Positions 34,361 to 42,928 of a DNA stretch of 64,000 nt are shown here, in pieces. Source of the DNA: Alteromonadaceae bacterium (GTDB taxonomy: Bacteria > Pseudomonadota > Gammaproteobacteria > Enterobacterales > Alteromonadaceae); NCBI GenBank assembly GCA_013216015.1, contig JABSOI010000020.1, positions 1 to 64,000 on the forward strand, written 5' to 3'. Position numbers and translations under genes: made by a program. The first letter of the stretch is position 1. The number at the start of each line of letters is the position of its first letter. The notes beneath the pieces are model-generated. The model was not told the DNA's origin. It worked only from the letters and a program-made list of their open reading frames with translations, and searched no databases.

Positions 34361-34761
34361 GACAATATTTCACCCGCTGCCTGATGCATTCGAACAGACC
34401 TTGTAACTACGCCTTCTATTTGAAATTCGTCGGTTTCATTTATTTTTACTGCAGCAAATGACGAAGAGGCGGATAATAGCATAGCCTTATTTTTATCCAG
34501 TATTTTGCATACAAAACAGCCATTGTAATTAGCAACAATAACATCACCCGTTTTAGCATTTTTGGATCTATCAATAATCAATAAATCGTTTTCATATATA
34601 CCAACGCCTTCCATTGACTGACCTTGTGCCAACCCGATAAAAGTGGCATCTGGATTTGAAATCAAAAGTTCGTCTAATGATAAACCTAATTCTTTATATT
34701 CGGCAGCGGGCGATTCAAAACCTGAAATACCTGCCTGGATGTAAATAGGGATGATCTTCAT
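34348..34761 (-). CDS. umuD: DNA polymerase V accessory protein, LexA-like peptidase
   Basis: 137 residues, S24 family. The cleavage site region lies near the N-terminus (AGISGFESPA); the Ser of the catalytic dyad is in GQSMEGVGIY near 60 and the Lys in CKILDKN/ RSKNAKTGDVIVA near 85-98. RecA filament-stimulated self-cleavage gives UmuD-prime, which activates UmuC. Short N-terminal region as usual for UmuD, without a LexA-type DNA-binding domain. A consensus LexA box lies 17 bp upstream of the start. Confidence 0.94.
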   Translation of the reverse strand: MKIIPIYIQAGISGFESPAAEYKELGLSLDELLISNPDATFIGLAQGQSMEGVGIYENDLLIIDRSKNAKTGDVIVANYNGCFVCKILDKNKAMLLSASSSFAAVKINETDEFQIEGVVTRSVRMHQAAGEILSCML

Positions 34762-34777
34762 ATTTAATAATTATTGC

Positions 34778-34793
34778 CTGTATTTACATACAG
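34778..34793. promoter_or_regulatory. LexA (SOS) box upstream of umuDC
   Basis: CTGTATTTACATACAG, a full match to CTGT-N8-ACAG, 17 bp upstream of the umuD start. Confidence 0.93.
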
Positions 34794-34991
34794 TATAATT
34801 AATTTAACAATTTATGCAAAGAATGATGTGAAGCTAATAAAATTTACTTTAAATTACTTACTGTTTATGTGAATAATAGAATTATACTAATTATCATAAA
34901 TAACACGTCTTAACTGTTCAAATAAATCACTTTGATTATAATTGGTGCTAAACCTTGTGTAGGTTTCAATTTAAAAAAACCCGGAGAAAAC

Positions 34992-36614
34992 ATGACTAAG
35001 CCATGGTTGAAAAATTATCCACAAAATGTTGCTCATGAAATTGATCCGCATTGTTATGATTCAATGCTCGATTTATTTCACCAAAGCGTTGTTAAATACC
35101 ACCAAACAACCGCATTCAGCAATTTTGACCGTGAAATCTCATTTAATGATGTTGACTGTTTATCCAGAGATTTTGCCGCCTACTTACAAACACAATTACA
35201 CATTAAAAAAGGAGATCGCGTTGCCTTGATGTGTCCTAATACCTTGTGTTTTCCAATTGCTATGTGGGGCATTATTAAAGTGGGTGGCGTTCAAGTGAAT
35301 GTTAACCCAATGTATACACCGCGTGAATTACAACATCAGCTTAATGATGCGCAAGTTGACACCATTATTATATTTTCATCTGCTACCAAAACATTAGCTG
35401 ACATTATTGACAATACCTCGGTCAAAAACATTATCACTATAAATTTAGATGACTTGGTTGATAAAAACTTACCTTCTGCTGCGGTTGATAATCGTTTGTC
35501 TGTTACCGCTACATTTACTGATGCTTTAGTGAAAGGTCAGGATTTAGCTTTAGAAGAGCCCACTTTATCACACGGCGATTTACTCTTTTTACAATATACC
35601 GGTGGCACAACGGGGCTGTCAAAAGGCGCAGTGCTTACTCACGGCAACATTATTGCTAACATTGTTCAATATCAGGAATTTGCTAAAAACTGTATCGAAT
35701 ATGGTAAAGAAACCGTGATCACCGCAATTCCTATGTATCATATTTTTGCCCTTACCGTGAACACCTTGTGCTATTTTTTATTCGGTGCCAAAAATATACT
35801 GGTAACTGATCCTAGAAATATGCCTGCTTTTGTTGAAATTTGGAAAAACAATAAAGCAACCGTCTTTACTGGTGTTAACACCTTGTTTAATGGTTTATTA
35901 CACACCCCTGGTTTCTCAGAGGTTGATTTTTCAGCATTAAAATTATCCGTGGGAGGTGGTGCCGCAGTGCAGCAAGCCGTTGCTGATAAATGGCAGAGCG
36001 TAACAGGTGATCCTCTGCTGGAAGGTTACGGCTTATCAGAAACATCCCCTATTTTAACATTGAACTTTGGCGGCAAGAATGGCTATATTTCTGGCATAGG
36101 CACACCTATGCCATCAACCGACATTTCAATTCGAGACGATGCAGGACATATTCTGCCACAAGGAGAAAGTGGTGAACTTTGTGCCAAAGGACCTCAAATT
36201 ATGGCAGGTTACTGGCAAAATTCAGATGCGACAAAAGAAGTAATGACAGATGATGGTTACTTCAAAACAGGGGACATAGCTTTACTTGACGAACATGGCT
36301 TTTTCCATATTGTTGACCGCAAAAAAGACATGATCCTGGTCTCTGGATTCAATGTTTACCCAAATGAAATTGAAGCTGAAATTGCTCATATGCCGGGAAT
36401 AATGGAATCAGCCTGCATAGGCATTCCAGATGAAAAAACAGGCGAAGCAGTGAAAGTATTTGCAGTAAAAGAAAATAGCGAAATTACCGAACAGGATGTT
36501 ATTGATCACTGCCGAAAACACCTGACGCGCTATAAAGTACCTAAATCAATTGTTTTTATTGATCAGGTTCCTAAGTCGAGTGTTGGTAAATTATTGCGGC
36601 GTGAATTGAGGTAA
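34992..36614 (+). CDS. fadD: Long-chain fatty-acid CoA ligase
   Basis: 540 residues. Activates fatty acids to acyl-CoA for beta-oxidation. AMP-binding motifs: YTGGTTGLSKGAVLTHGN near 210-227, YGLSETSP near 355, the FKTGDIALLDEHGF block near 432 and the catalytic Lys in VPKSSVGKLLRREL at the end. I chose the ATG at 34992 (GGAGA upstream) because the 20 residues before it in frame are not conserved-looking and the protein then begins MTKPWLKNYP, a normal FadD start. It is divergent from umuDC. Confidence 0.93.
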   Translation: MTKPWLKNYPQNVAHEIDPHCYDSMLDLFHQSVVKYHQTTAFSNFDREISFNDVDCLSRDFAAYLQTQLHIKKGDRVALMCPNTLCFPIAMWGIIKVGGVQVNVNPMYTPRELQHQLNDAQVDTIIIFSSATKTLADIIDNTSVKNIITINLDDLVDKNLPSAAVDNRLSVTATFTDALVKGQDLALEEPTLSHGDLLFLQYTGGTTGLSKGAVLTHGNIIANIVQYQEFAKNCIEYGKETVITAIPMYHIFALTVNTLCYFLFGAKNILVTDPRNMPAFVEIWKNNKATVFTGVNTLFNGLLHTPGFSEVDFSALKLSVGGGAAVQQAVADKWQSVTGDPLLEGYGLSETSPILTLNFGGKNGYISGIGTPMPSTDISIRDDAGHILPQGESGELCAKGPQIMAGYWQNSDATKEVMTDDGYFKTGDIALLDEHGFFHIVDRKKDMILVSGFNVYPNEIEAEIAHMPGIMESACIGIPDEKTGEAVKVFAVKENSEITEQDVIDHCRKHLTRYKVPKSIVFIDQVPKSSVGKLLRRELR

Positions 36615-37172
36615 TATTTTTATTAAATTTACCTCCATTTTTTTAAATGGTACTCACAAGAAAAGTTAAATTATAGTTTAGCTAAGAAGCTTATAACTCA
36701 ATTATAATTTGTAGCAGCTCACATCTGAGTTGACACTTTTGAACATTAATTTAGACCTGACCTTACAATTGATAAGGTCAGGAAGTACCTCATTGCTGAC
36801 CAAGTTTGGCAGTCAAAACCAACTAAGTTCATGTTCAATTTGAAGTATGATTGTAAACATGAAGATCATACTCCTTTGCATTCACTCTTAATTACTGAAA
36901 TGTTAGTTCCTGCTGAGCAATACTGTTGCTAATGTTGTCGGATGACTCTATCTCCTTTATCTCTATATCTTTTATAAGAATATCCATTAGTACTGAAGCA
37001 GAACATCCTATCAGGCTCTAATTAAGCGGTAATGTGACTAACTAAGAATAGTCTCAGAACTACTTAATTCATCATCTAGTAAAAATATCACCGAATTTTC
37101 AAAAAATATAATTGCCAACCCTAAAGTCACAATATATAGCAGTACCGTAAAATACTACTATGGTGATTAATT
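36615..37172. other. Gene-free region with two inverted repeats
   Basis: 558 bp without a supportable gene. It contains a copy of a 51-bp palindrome also found upstream of hipB (36664-36711) and a perfect 10-bp hairpin CCTGACCTTA/TAAGGTCAGG at 36756-36782 with no T-run, so not a typical terminator. Confidence 0.55.
36664..36711. repeat. GAGCTAAG-type palindrome, copy 1 of 3
   Basis: AGTTAAATTATAG, TTAGCTAAG and CTCAATTATAATTT match the palindromes at 55404 and 55505 almost base by base, although this copy is 19 kb away, downstream of fadD. Confidence 0.65.
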
Positions 37173-37337
37173 ATGTTTACCGAACCAAAGGCCGATGAAA
37201 TTTTAATAAAAATCGGCTTTACTCAACTTGAAAGTGAAGTTTACCTCTATTTATTAACTGAAGGTGCACATACGGGCTACGCAGTAGCTAAAGCTATCGG
37301 TAAAGCGGTGGCCAATGTATACAAAAGCAGATTCTGA
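37173..37337 (+). pseudogene. TrmB-like regulator, truncated N-terminal fragment
   Basis: 54 codons from an ATG at 37173: ADEILIKIGFTQLESEVYLY, then GAHTGYAVAKAIGKAVANVYK. This is the opening half of the winged helix of TrmB-type sugar or transport regulators, which normally run to 250 residues or more. It stops at a TGA in what should be the recognition helix, and no continuation is visible in the next 170 bp. Relic; its original target may have been the neighbouring genes. Confidence 0.6.
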
Positions 37338-37510
37338 ATGCACCAATGCTAGCATTCCAAGAATTATTATCTATGGCTTCATATTGTTACCTGAGGTTGA
37401 GCGTTACTGTTCATTATTTTCGATGATACCGGCATTACAAGAGAAATCATCAAGTATCAATACTTATTAATACTCGATGATATTAACTCTACGCATACCG
37501 ATTTTTTGAT

Positions 37511-38287
37511 TTAAACTTTGTAGAACTTATCTAACTTTCCTTGTTGCGCTAACAATTCATACTGCTCTAGATCTTCTACTGAATCAATTTCTAGCCAACC
37601 GTTATTTACCAATGCAGCCTTTGCTTGCCAACCAGCATCAATTAGGGCTTGCAGAAAGCTGGTCATATACATGTTATTAAAGTCTTTTCCGTCGTAAGTA
37701 GCATTGCGGTCAAGCTGTTGATAGAAATTTACAAAATCAGCTATTTTGTTTGCACTAATCTTTATCAAGCCAGTATATTGGCCTTGAATACGCTCATAAT
37801 TGTCGGGTTTTTTACCTAACTCAGTAACATAGCCCTTTTCATTCATGACTAAAGTTTCTGCATCCTCTAATGGATTTTCTAAACGAAGAGACCACAGTTC
37901 ACGCCATTTTTTATCTATCATTAGAGCGATATCACCATCACTTTCTAACAAAGTGATTAGGTTAATATCGTCATAGACAATATCACCATAGGCAATGATC
38001 AAATCCCCCTCTTGCTGAATAAAGTTTAAAGCACAAAACAAAGTGCTGACCATGTTCGTTTTGTTGTAACGGGGGTTGAACGATGTTGGGTACCCCAGCG
38101 TTTCAATCTGCTCGGCTCGATAACCCGTAGCAATATGGATGTCAGTAACCCCTTGTCGTTTCAAACAAGAAATTTGGCGTTCTACCAGAGAGGTTCCTTG
38201 TAGTGGTACCATACATTTAGGTTTATCATTGGTTAATGGACGTAATCGTGTGCCTTCTCCGGCAGCTAATATCAGAACTCGTGTCAT
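37511..38287 (-). CDS. Nucleotidyltransferase, probable CTP:phosphoglutamine cytidylyltransferase (Cj1416-like)
   Basis: 258 residues, a complete single-domain NTP transferase: MTRVLILAAGEGTRLRPLT with the pyrophosphorylase motif, NDKPKCMVPLQG with the conserved Lys, IIAYGDIVYDD near 98 with the metal-binding Asp, and GWLEIDSVEDLEQYE near 228 with the second Asp. Relatives of this form use phosphocholine or similar. It is third in an operon with a PEP-synthase-like kinase and a class I amidotransferase, in the same order as C. jejuni Cj1418-Cj1417-Cj1416, where the enzyme joins CMP to L-glutamine phosphate. Start overlaps the amidotransferase stop by four bases (ATGA). Without context a LicC-like choline-phosphate cytidylyltransferase would be the alternative. 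Confidence 0.78.
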   Translation of the reverse strand: MTRVLILAAGEGTRLRPLTNDKPKCMVPLQGTSLVERQISCLKRQGVTDIHIATGYRAEQIETLGYPTSFNPRYNKTNMVSTLFCALNFIQQEGDLIIAYGDIVYDDINLITLLESDGDIALMIDKKWRELWSLRLENPLEDAETLVMNEKGYVTELGKKPDNYERIQGQYTGLIKISANKIADFVNFYQQLDRNATYDGKDFNNMYMTSFLQALIDAGWQAKAALVNNGWLEIDSVEDLEQYELLAQQGKLDKFYKV

Positions 38288-38943
38288 TGTAAAAATCTTT
38301 TAAATAGTTGAATATCAAGGTTGGAAAAGGGTTTTTCCCGTTCGGGGTGCCACATAATACCTAATATGGCTCTGCTAACATCGTAAAATGCTTCAATATT
38401 TTTATCCTCATCATAAGCCAATGGTTGTAATGATTCGCCCAAACCACTTTTGGGAATGCAATAATTGTGAAAACTGTTTATTGTTTTAGGAAGATCAAAT
38501 CCATCAATGTTGGAAATTAATGGGTGCCGTTTTCCAACATGACCGCTGATGTTTTCTAAACGGCCCCCCATAGCGATGTTTAGTACTTGCATGCCTCGGC
38601 ACACACCTATGAGAGGAATATTCATTTTTAAAGCTTCAGAAATGAGCGCCAATTCAAAAAGATCTCTTTCAGGAGCTGCATCTGAAGCTTCGGGATCTAA
38701 ACTTGTAAGAGAATTACCACCACTTAAAATAATAGCATCAAGATTTAGAGCCCTTATAAGTTGGTCTGCCTTATCGCCTGCAATATTCGGAAGTGGCATA
38801 GGTATGTAACCTAACTCAATAACGAAGTTTGACCATTGCTGATCAAGGCAATCTCGCCGTTCACCATAGCTCTTTACCACTTCAACTCTCTGGGTGATAC
38901 CTATGCGTTTCAATTGATATTTCTTATCAGTTGGTTGCCACAA
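38284..38943 (-). CDS. Class I glutamine amidotransferase-like hydrolase, probable gamma-glutamyl-CDP-amidate hydrolase (Cj1417-like)
   Basis: 219 residues of the peptidase C26/GATase-1 family: oxyanion motif ILSGGNSL near 74, nucleophile Cys in GVCRGMQVLN near 114, and the His-Glu of the triad in IMWHPEREKPF near 197. It has no synthetase domain, like Cj1417, which releases glutamate from gamma-glutamyl-CDP-amidate to leave cytidine diphosphoramidate. It overlaps the upstream kinase gene by 34 bp and the downstream cytidylyltransferase by 4 bp, so the three are translationally coupled. A generic gamma-glutamyl-gamma-aminobutyrate hydrolase (PuuD) is the main alternative, but its neighbours argue against that. 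Confidence 0.78.
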   Translation of the reverse strand: MWQPTDKKYQLKRIGITQRVEVVKSYGERRDCLDQQWSNFVIELGYIPMPLPNIAGDKADQLIRALNLDAIILSGGNSLTSLDPEASDAAPERDLFELALISEALKMNIPLIGVCRGMQVLNIAMGGRLENISGHVGKRHPLISNIDGFDLPKTINSFHNYCIPKSGLGESLQPLAYDEDKNIEAFYDVSRAILGIMWHPEREKPFSNLDIQLFKRFLQ

Positions 38944-41882
38944 TCTAGCTCTATCTGGTGCATTGATGAAATTTCTTCATAAAGTTTTTCACCAACGCCA
39001 ATAGCGGCAGGAAGACCAATTTCAGCGGCACGAATGGCCATATGCGAATTGGCACCACCGTATTGAGTAATCAATCCCACAATCCCATGACCAAATAACC
39101 AATCATAGCCAGGATCTGCCTGGGGGATAAGCACAATTTTTCCTTTGAGGACTTCTTCCTGATGATTATCTAGACACTTTACTTGTCCTTCAACACGGCT
39201 AGATGTGACAAAGTTAGGTTGCAAGGATAAACGTTCGAAACAGTACAAGTCGATGTTTTTTTGAATAAAAGAAGGTAGTTCAATAGCGCAAGTAATGTCA
39301 TGTGATTGTTTACGCATTTTTATAACATCTTTGATTTCAGCTAACGTTATTAAGTTGAGTTTTATCTGCTTTAAATCATTAAAGGTTAAAAACGCCAGTT
39401 CCTCTCTACTCAACCCTTCTTGTTGGCCATATTGAAGGCAATAGTCTAAAGACCGGCTTAAATTACGAGTAAACTGAAATTTAACAAACTCACGAGACTG
39501 CGTTGATTCCATTAAATAGGTGATCAATTGGTGGGGTGATTTATCTGAACCTAGTTCTGCTAATACCTGTGCAAACGAAGACAATTCTGCTTCTGTAAAA
39601 TCAAATACCTGTTCTTGATGACAACTTGTATCATTTTTCGAAACTAAATAGCGAGATGGATCCTCCCAATAGGCTTGCGTAGTAATATCATAAGTTCCTG
39701 GCCGTAGATGGCCATACTTATCGATCAAGTCTTGTAATTCAAGTTCACCGTTGGCATGTCGGAATTTATCCAAACTAAATTCACCGGCAACGGTAGCAAA
39801 ACTCTTTAAAAATTGCAGTCGGCGTTCATCAGTCAAGATACCACTGTCAACAAAACTTTTTAATAAAGATGTTGCGACAAAGCCAGCTCTGGCAGCGTGA
39901 GAAAAAGCTAAGGTGCCAAACCGTTTACAATCATCCAGTAGAGTATATATTTTGTCGATAACTGATAAATCACACTTATCAATGAGTTTACGTCTTTGGT
40001 TTAAGAGCTTAATCGATTTGGTATCATCAGTTAGACTGCTTAAAGCTTGGCAAGTAATAATTTTAAGGGCAGACTCTAAACTTTCGATATCAGAGGTTAG
40101 TACGCCATAAGGTAAAAGACGTCTTTCAGCTTTAATGCGAAAGTCTGGTGTCCAAACGGTAAAAAGGACATCGAATTCAAGTTTGTCATGAAAATATGGG
40201 TTGTCAGCTAATATATCAAGATAAGCATTTGCTAAGCGTTCTGCTGTTGTCTCTGATAATGATGCTGGAATGAAAGAGTTGATACTAGCACGACAATCAA
40301 TATATGGCTGGCCACATAAAGAAACAAGCAAGGGTGAAGGGTTAACATCACGATAACCGTATTCAGCCCTTTGTTTCGCCCATACATCATTAGTGACTAG
40401 ATGTCGGTACAGGCTAAATGCTAATGGTTTAGGCCGGGTGCCAATTATTTCAGCTGGATTCCAGTCAGGCATATTAGCAAAGATTGTTTTATTACCATAG
40501 ACAAATGGCGATGGCGTTTGTTGTATTGTAAATTGCTTAGAGGCATTCGCTAGTTGTAGCTCCACCATTTTTTCGTCAAAACTAAAATCATCATGGTTTA
40601 CAGTAATAGGTCGTACTTGAAAGATATGAACTTGACCAGTCTTAGATATGGCAAATTCAATATCTAATTTGTCAAAACCTAATAGCTGCTCCAATTCTTG
40701 TATTGCGACTAACACGGGTTGTAATTCAGGTGCGATAGATTGTAATTTTTCTGGTGACGAACGACTCAATAAAACCGTACGTAAGTCACAGTGAGTTCCA
40801 GCAGTAACTGACTCTGTCGATTGAGTTTTATCATCAAAATTAAATCGGTAATAGGGTGAACCCGACTCTAAATCACAGGTAAAAACGACACCTGCCGCCT
40901 GTACTTCACTTAAATGTTCTTGCACTAAAATTTGATCATCACCGGCTTGCGGTTTATCAAATGAAGCGATCACGTCATCGACAGCTTTAGTCACTTTGTC
41001 ATTATCGTGACCATCGACATTTAAAATACTTTCAAAACCACCGGCATTAGAACTGAACCAATTGTCTTCACCCTTGGAGCTACTACGCACAACAAGTCGA
41101 GCACCGCAAAACTCAAGCTGAATATCCTTAAGAGTTTTATCCTTATTGAGTTGCCAATCCAATGAGGTAAAGCTTACCTGACTACCAATGTGACTATTTT
41201 TGACTAATGGCTCCAAGCGAGCTAATGTTTCAGATTTTGTACCTAGAATAAAGTGAGCAATATCTCTTGCGGAGTTAAATTCTGCCCAGTCTCCGGCGAC
41301 ATCATGAGTAGCGACTGAGTAGCCGATTTTTTCCAAATAATTAATTAGATCAATTAAGGTTCGACCAATATCATTTTCTGAAAGCGTTGGAAGTAATTGT
41401 ACGATAGCAGGTGAAAGGCGTACTAATCCTGTAAATTCTACTCGCTGATCATTAATCAGAATAGTTTCTGCTGATTGAATATCAGCTTCGGAGCGTGACT
41501 TATACCGTTCTTTCCAGCAACTATCAATGGCAAATACAATATCAGCATCAATTTTAACCAATTCTTCTATGCTGTTTTTGCGAAACACGGTATCAGAATA
41601 TGTAACTAAGACTGAACATCCTGTAAACTGAGCTTTTAATAAAGTATGCAGAACACTACTTTTCTCCCAGTTAGGGATAACTTGATATTTAAGGAAAGGA
41701 TAATTATCAATAACTTTATCGACATGATAGCCTCCCAAAAAAGAGATGTTTCCTGCGTTACAAACTGATTCAAAACTGTGTAATTGCCAATCCATTGCTT
41801 TAGTATTTAACGCAATAGATCTAAGTGCTGCGGGTTTATTACCTTGAGCTGGTCGACCTGCTCCTAAAAAATATACTTCCAC
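38910..41882 (-). CDS. Fusion of nucleotidyltransferase-like domain and PEP-synthase-like kinase, probable L-glutamine kinase (Cj1418-like)
   Basis: 990 residues in three parts. Residues 1-225: a nucleotidyltransferase-like domain with a degenerate loop (GAGRPAQGNKPAALRSI), TYSDTVFRK and DWAEFNSARD. Residues 235-435: ATP-grasp of pyruvate-phosphate dikinase type (LVVRSSSKGEDNWFSS, ILVQEHLSEVQAAGVVFT, IFQVRPIT). A long middle part without clear motifs. Residues 905-975: the swivelling phosphohistidine domain with TQYGGANSHMAIRAAE, whose His carries phosphate. C. jejuni Cj1418, as I recall about 770 residues, phosphorylates the amide nitrogen of glutamine and lacks the front domain. First gene of a tightly overlapping three-gene operon. 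The fused domain may be a pseudo-enzyme or a second sugar/alcohol cytidylyltransferase. Confidence 0.78.
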   Translation of the reverse strand: MEVYFLGAGRPAQGNKPAALRSIALNTKAMDWQLHSFESVCNAGNISFLGGYHVDKVIDNYPFLKYQVIPNWEKSSVLHTLLKAQFTGCSVLVTYSDTVFRKNSIEELVKIDADIVFAIDSCWKERYKSRSEADIQSAETILINDQRVEFTGLVRLSPAIVQLLPTLSENDIGRTLIDLINYLEKIGYSVATHDVAGDWAEFNSARDIAHFILGTKSETLARLEPLVKNSHIGSQVSFTSLDWQLNKDKTLKDIQLEFCGARLVVRSSSKGEDNWFSSNAGGFESILNVDGHDNDKVTKAVDDVIASFDKPQAGDDQILVQEHLSEVQAAGVVFTCDLESGSPYYRFNFDDKTQSTESVTAGTHCDLRTVLLSRSSPEKLQSIAPELQPVLVAIQELEQLLGFDKLDIEFAISKTGQVHIFQVRPITVNHDDFSFDEKMVELQLANASKQFTIQQTPSPFVYGNKTIFANMPDWNPAEIIGTRPKPLAFSLYRHLVTNDVWAKQRAEYGYRDVNPSPLLVSLCGQPYIDCRASINSFIPASLSETTAERLANAYLDILADNPYFHDKLEFDVLFTVWTPDFRIKAERRLLPYGVLTSDIESLESALKIITCQALSSLTDDTKSIKLLNQRRKLIDKCDLSVIDKIYTLLDDCKRFGTLAFSHAARAGFVATSLLKSFVDSGILTDERRLQFLKSFATVAGEFSLDKFRHANGELELQDLIDKYGHLRPGTYDITTQAYWEDPSRYLVSKNDTSCHQEQVFDFTEAELSSFAQVLAELGSDKSPHQLITYLMESTQSREFVKFQFTRNLSRSLDYCLQYGQQEGLSREELAFLTFNDLKQIKLNLITLAEIKDVIKMRKQSHDITCAIELPSFIQKNIDLYCFERLSLQPNFVTSSRVEGQVKCLDNHQEEVLKGKIVLIPQADPGYDWLFGHGIVGLITQYGGANSHMAIRAAEIGLPAAIGVGEKLYEEISSMHQIELDCGNQLIRNIN

Positions 41883-42057
41883 ATTTAATTTCCATATTTA
41901 AGAATAGTGCTCATTGAGATAGAAATTATAAACTTCATTGCACTAAGTTACAATTATATATTTTCCACATTAATTATTTATGAAAAATTCAATGTCTATT
42001 TATCTCATTAATTAGCTCAACGCACAATCACATTGGCTATAAAAATCAGTAAAGCCA
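41883..42057. other. AT-rich leader of the phosphoramidate-type operon
   Basis: 175 bp upstream of the kinase-fusion gene; it must contain the operon promoter. No consensus could be assigned with confidence. A truncated integrase begins directly behind it. Confidence 0.4.
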
Positions 42058-42463
42058 CTAGAACTGCAAATAAAAGCAGCGATTGCGCCACCAAGCTCTT
42101 AGGTGCTCAAGCAAAGCTGGTGATAACATAGCATATCGGTCTCTATGTCCTTTTCCTTGCTCGACCCGTATTGCCATGCGCTTACTCTCAATATCACTGA
42201 CTTTTAGGGAAACGATTTCACTGACGCGCAATCCGGCACCATAAGCGACAGCTAAGGCAGCTTTAAATTTAGGATGCGTTGCACAATCCATAAAGCGTAT
42301 AGCTTCATCAAGACTGAGTACGATAGGTAATTTACGAGCAACCATTACGGGCTTGATACGAGTGACAACCTCTGGCTTATCTAAAGTAATTTAAAATAAA
42401 AACTGTCATATCTTCATTAATGCGTTGGCGAAGTGGTTCTGAAAAATATTGGCTGATGTTCAT
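42058..42463 (-). pseudogene. Integrase remnant (IS91-associated type)
   Basis: Begins at 42463 behind GGAG with MNISQYFSEPLRQRINEDM, the typical opening of integrases that accompany IS91-type elements. The DNA-binding domain is deleted; after a frameshift the catalytic start follows (KLPIVLSLDEAIRFMD, AVAYGAGLRVSEIVSLKVSDIE with the first Arg, GKGHRDRYAMLS with Lys), and it breaks off before the H-x-x-R and Tyr motifs. Non-functional. It marks a rearrangement between the phosphoramidate operon and the glycan genes to its right. Confidence 0.8.
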
Positions 42464-42928
42464 TAGATATTCTCCTACTTAAGATAAGGCGAAATGCCTT
42501 AAACGTTAGAGTATAAAAAAATGAAAATGTTAGATTGGAGTACGAAACGAGAAAAGAGCTCCATTACCGCGCGAGCGGTTTAGTTCTGTGTGGCAAAAAT
42601 TAACTTTGTAAACATAACCTGAAATGACTGCTGCCAAGGTAACAGCAGAAGTTTGAACTAAACTGCTACCCACTTCAGCTCTGCGAAAACTAGGGTCTTT
42701 AGAGGGGTTAAACTCTAACCCAAAATTGATAGTGTAATTAACAACCAATTCATCTCATAAGTTACATTTCACCGACTAAAAAATCACTGCTTTTTTCTAA
42801 AAACAAACAAGCCTGCATAAAGAATTACACAAGCTTTCCTGACAACATTTTTTGTACGATAAAAAAATTATTATTTCCACATTTTTCTTTAATTCTTACA
42901 TACAAGCTATGCCCGTTAAATTTACCCT
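42464..42928. other. Mobile-element scar region, no gene seen
   Basis: 465 bp between the integrase remnant and the YidC-like fusion gene. It holds copy 2 of the dispersed repeat. A 72-codon open frame (42748-42530) overlaps the repeat and shows no family features, so it was not called. Confidence 0.5.
42683..42810. repeat. Dispersed repeat, copy 2 of 2
   Basis: Same orientation as 3011-3137; shared blocks AACTCTAA, AATTCATCTCATAA, TTACATTTCACCGACTAAAA and CTAAAAACAAAC. Confidence 0.7.

Noticed and set aside
36756-36782. Rho-independent terminator of fadD
   Set aside because: A perfect 10-bp hairpin, but it lies 140 bp after the stop and has no T-run.
42530-42748. 72-codon open frame on the minus strand
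   Set aside because: It overlaps a dispersed repeat, has no ribosome-binding site and no recognisable motif.
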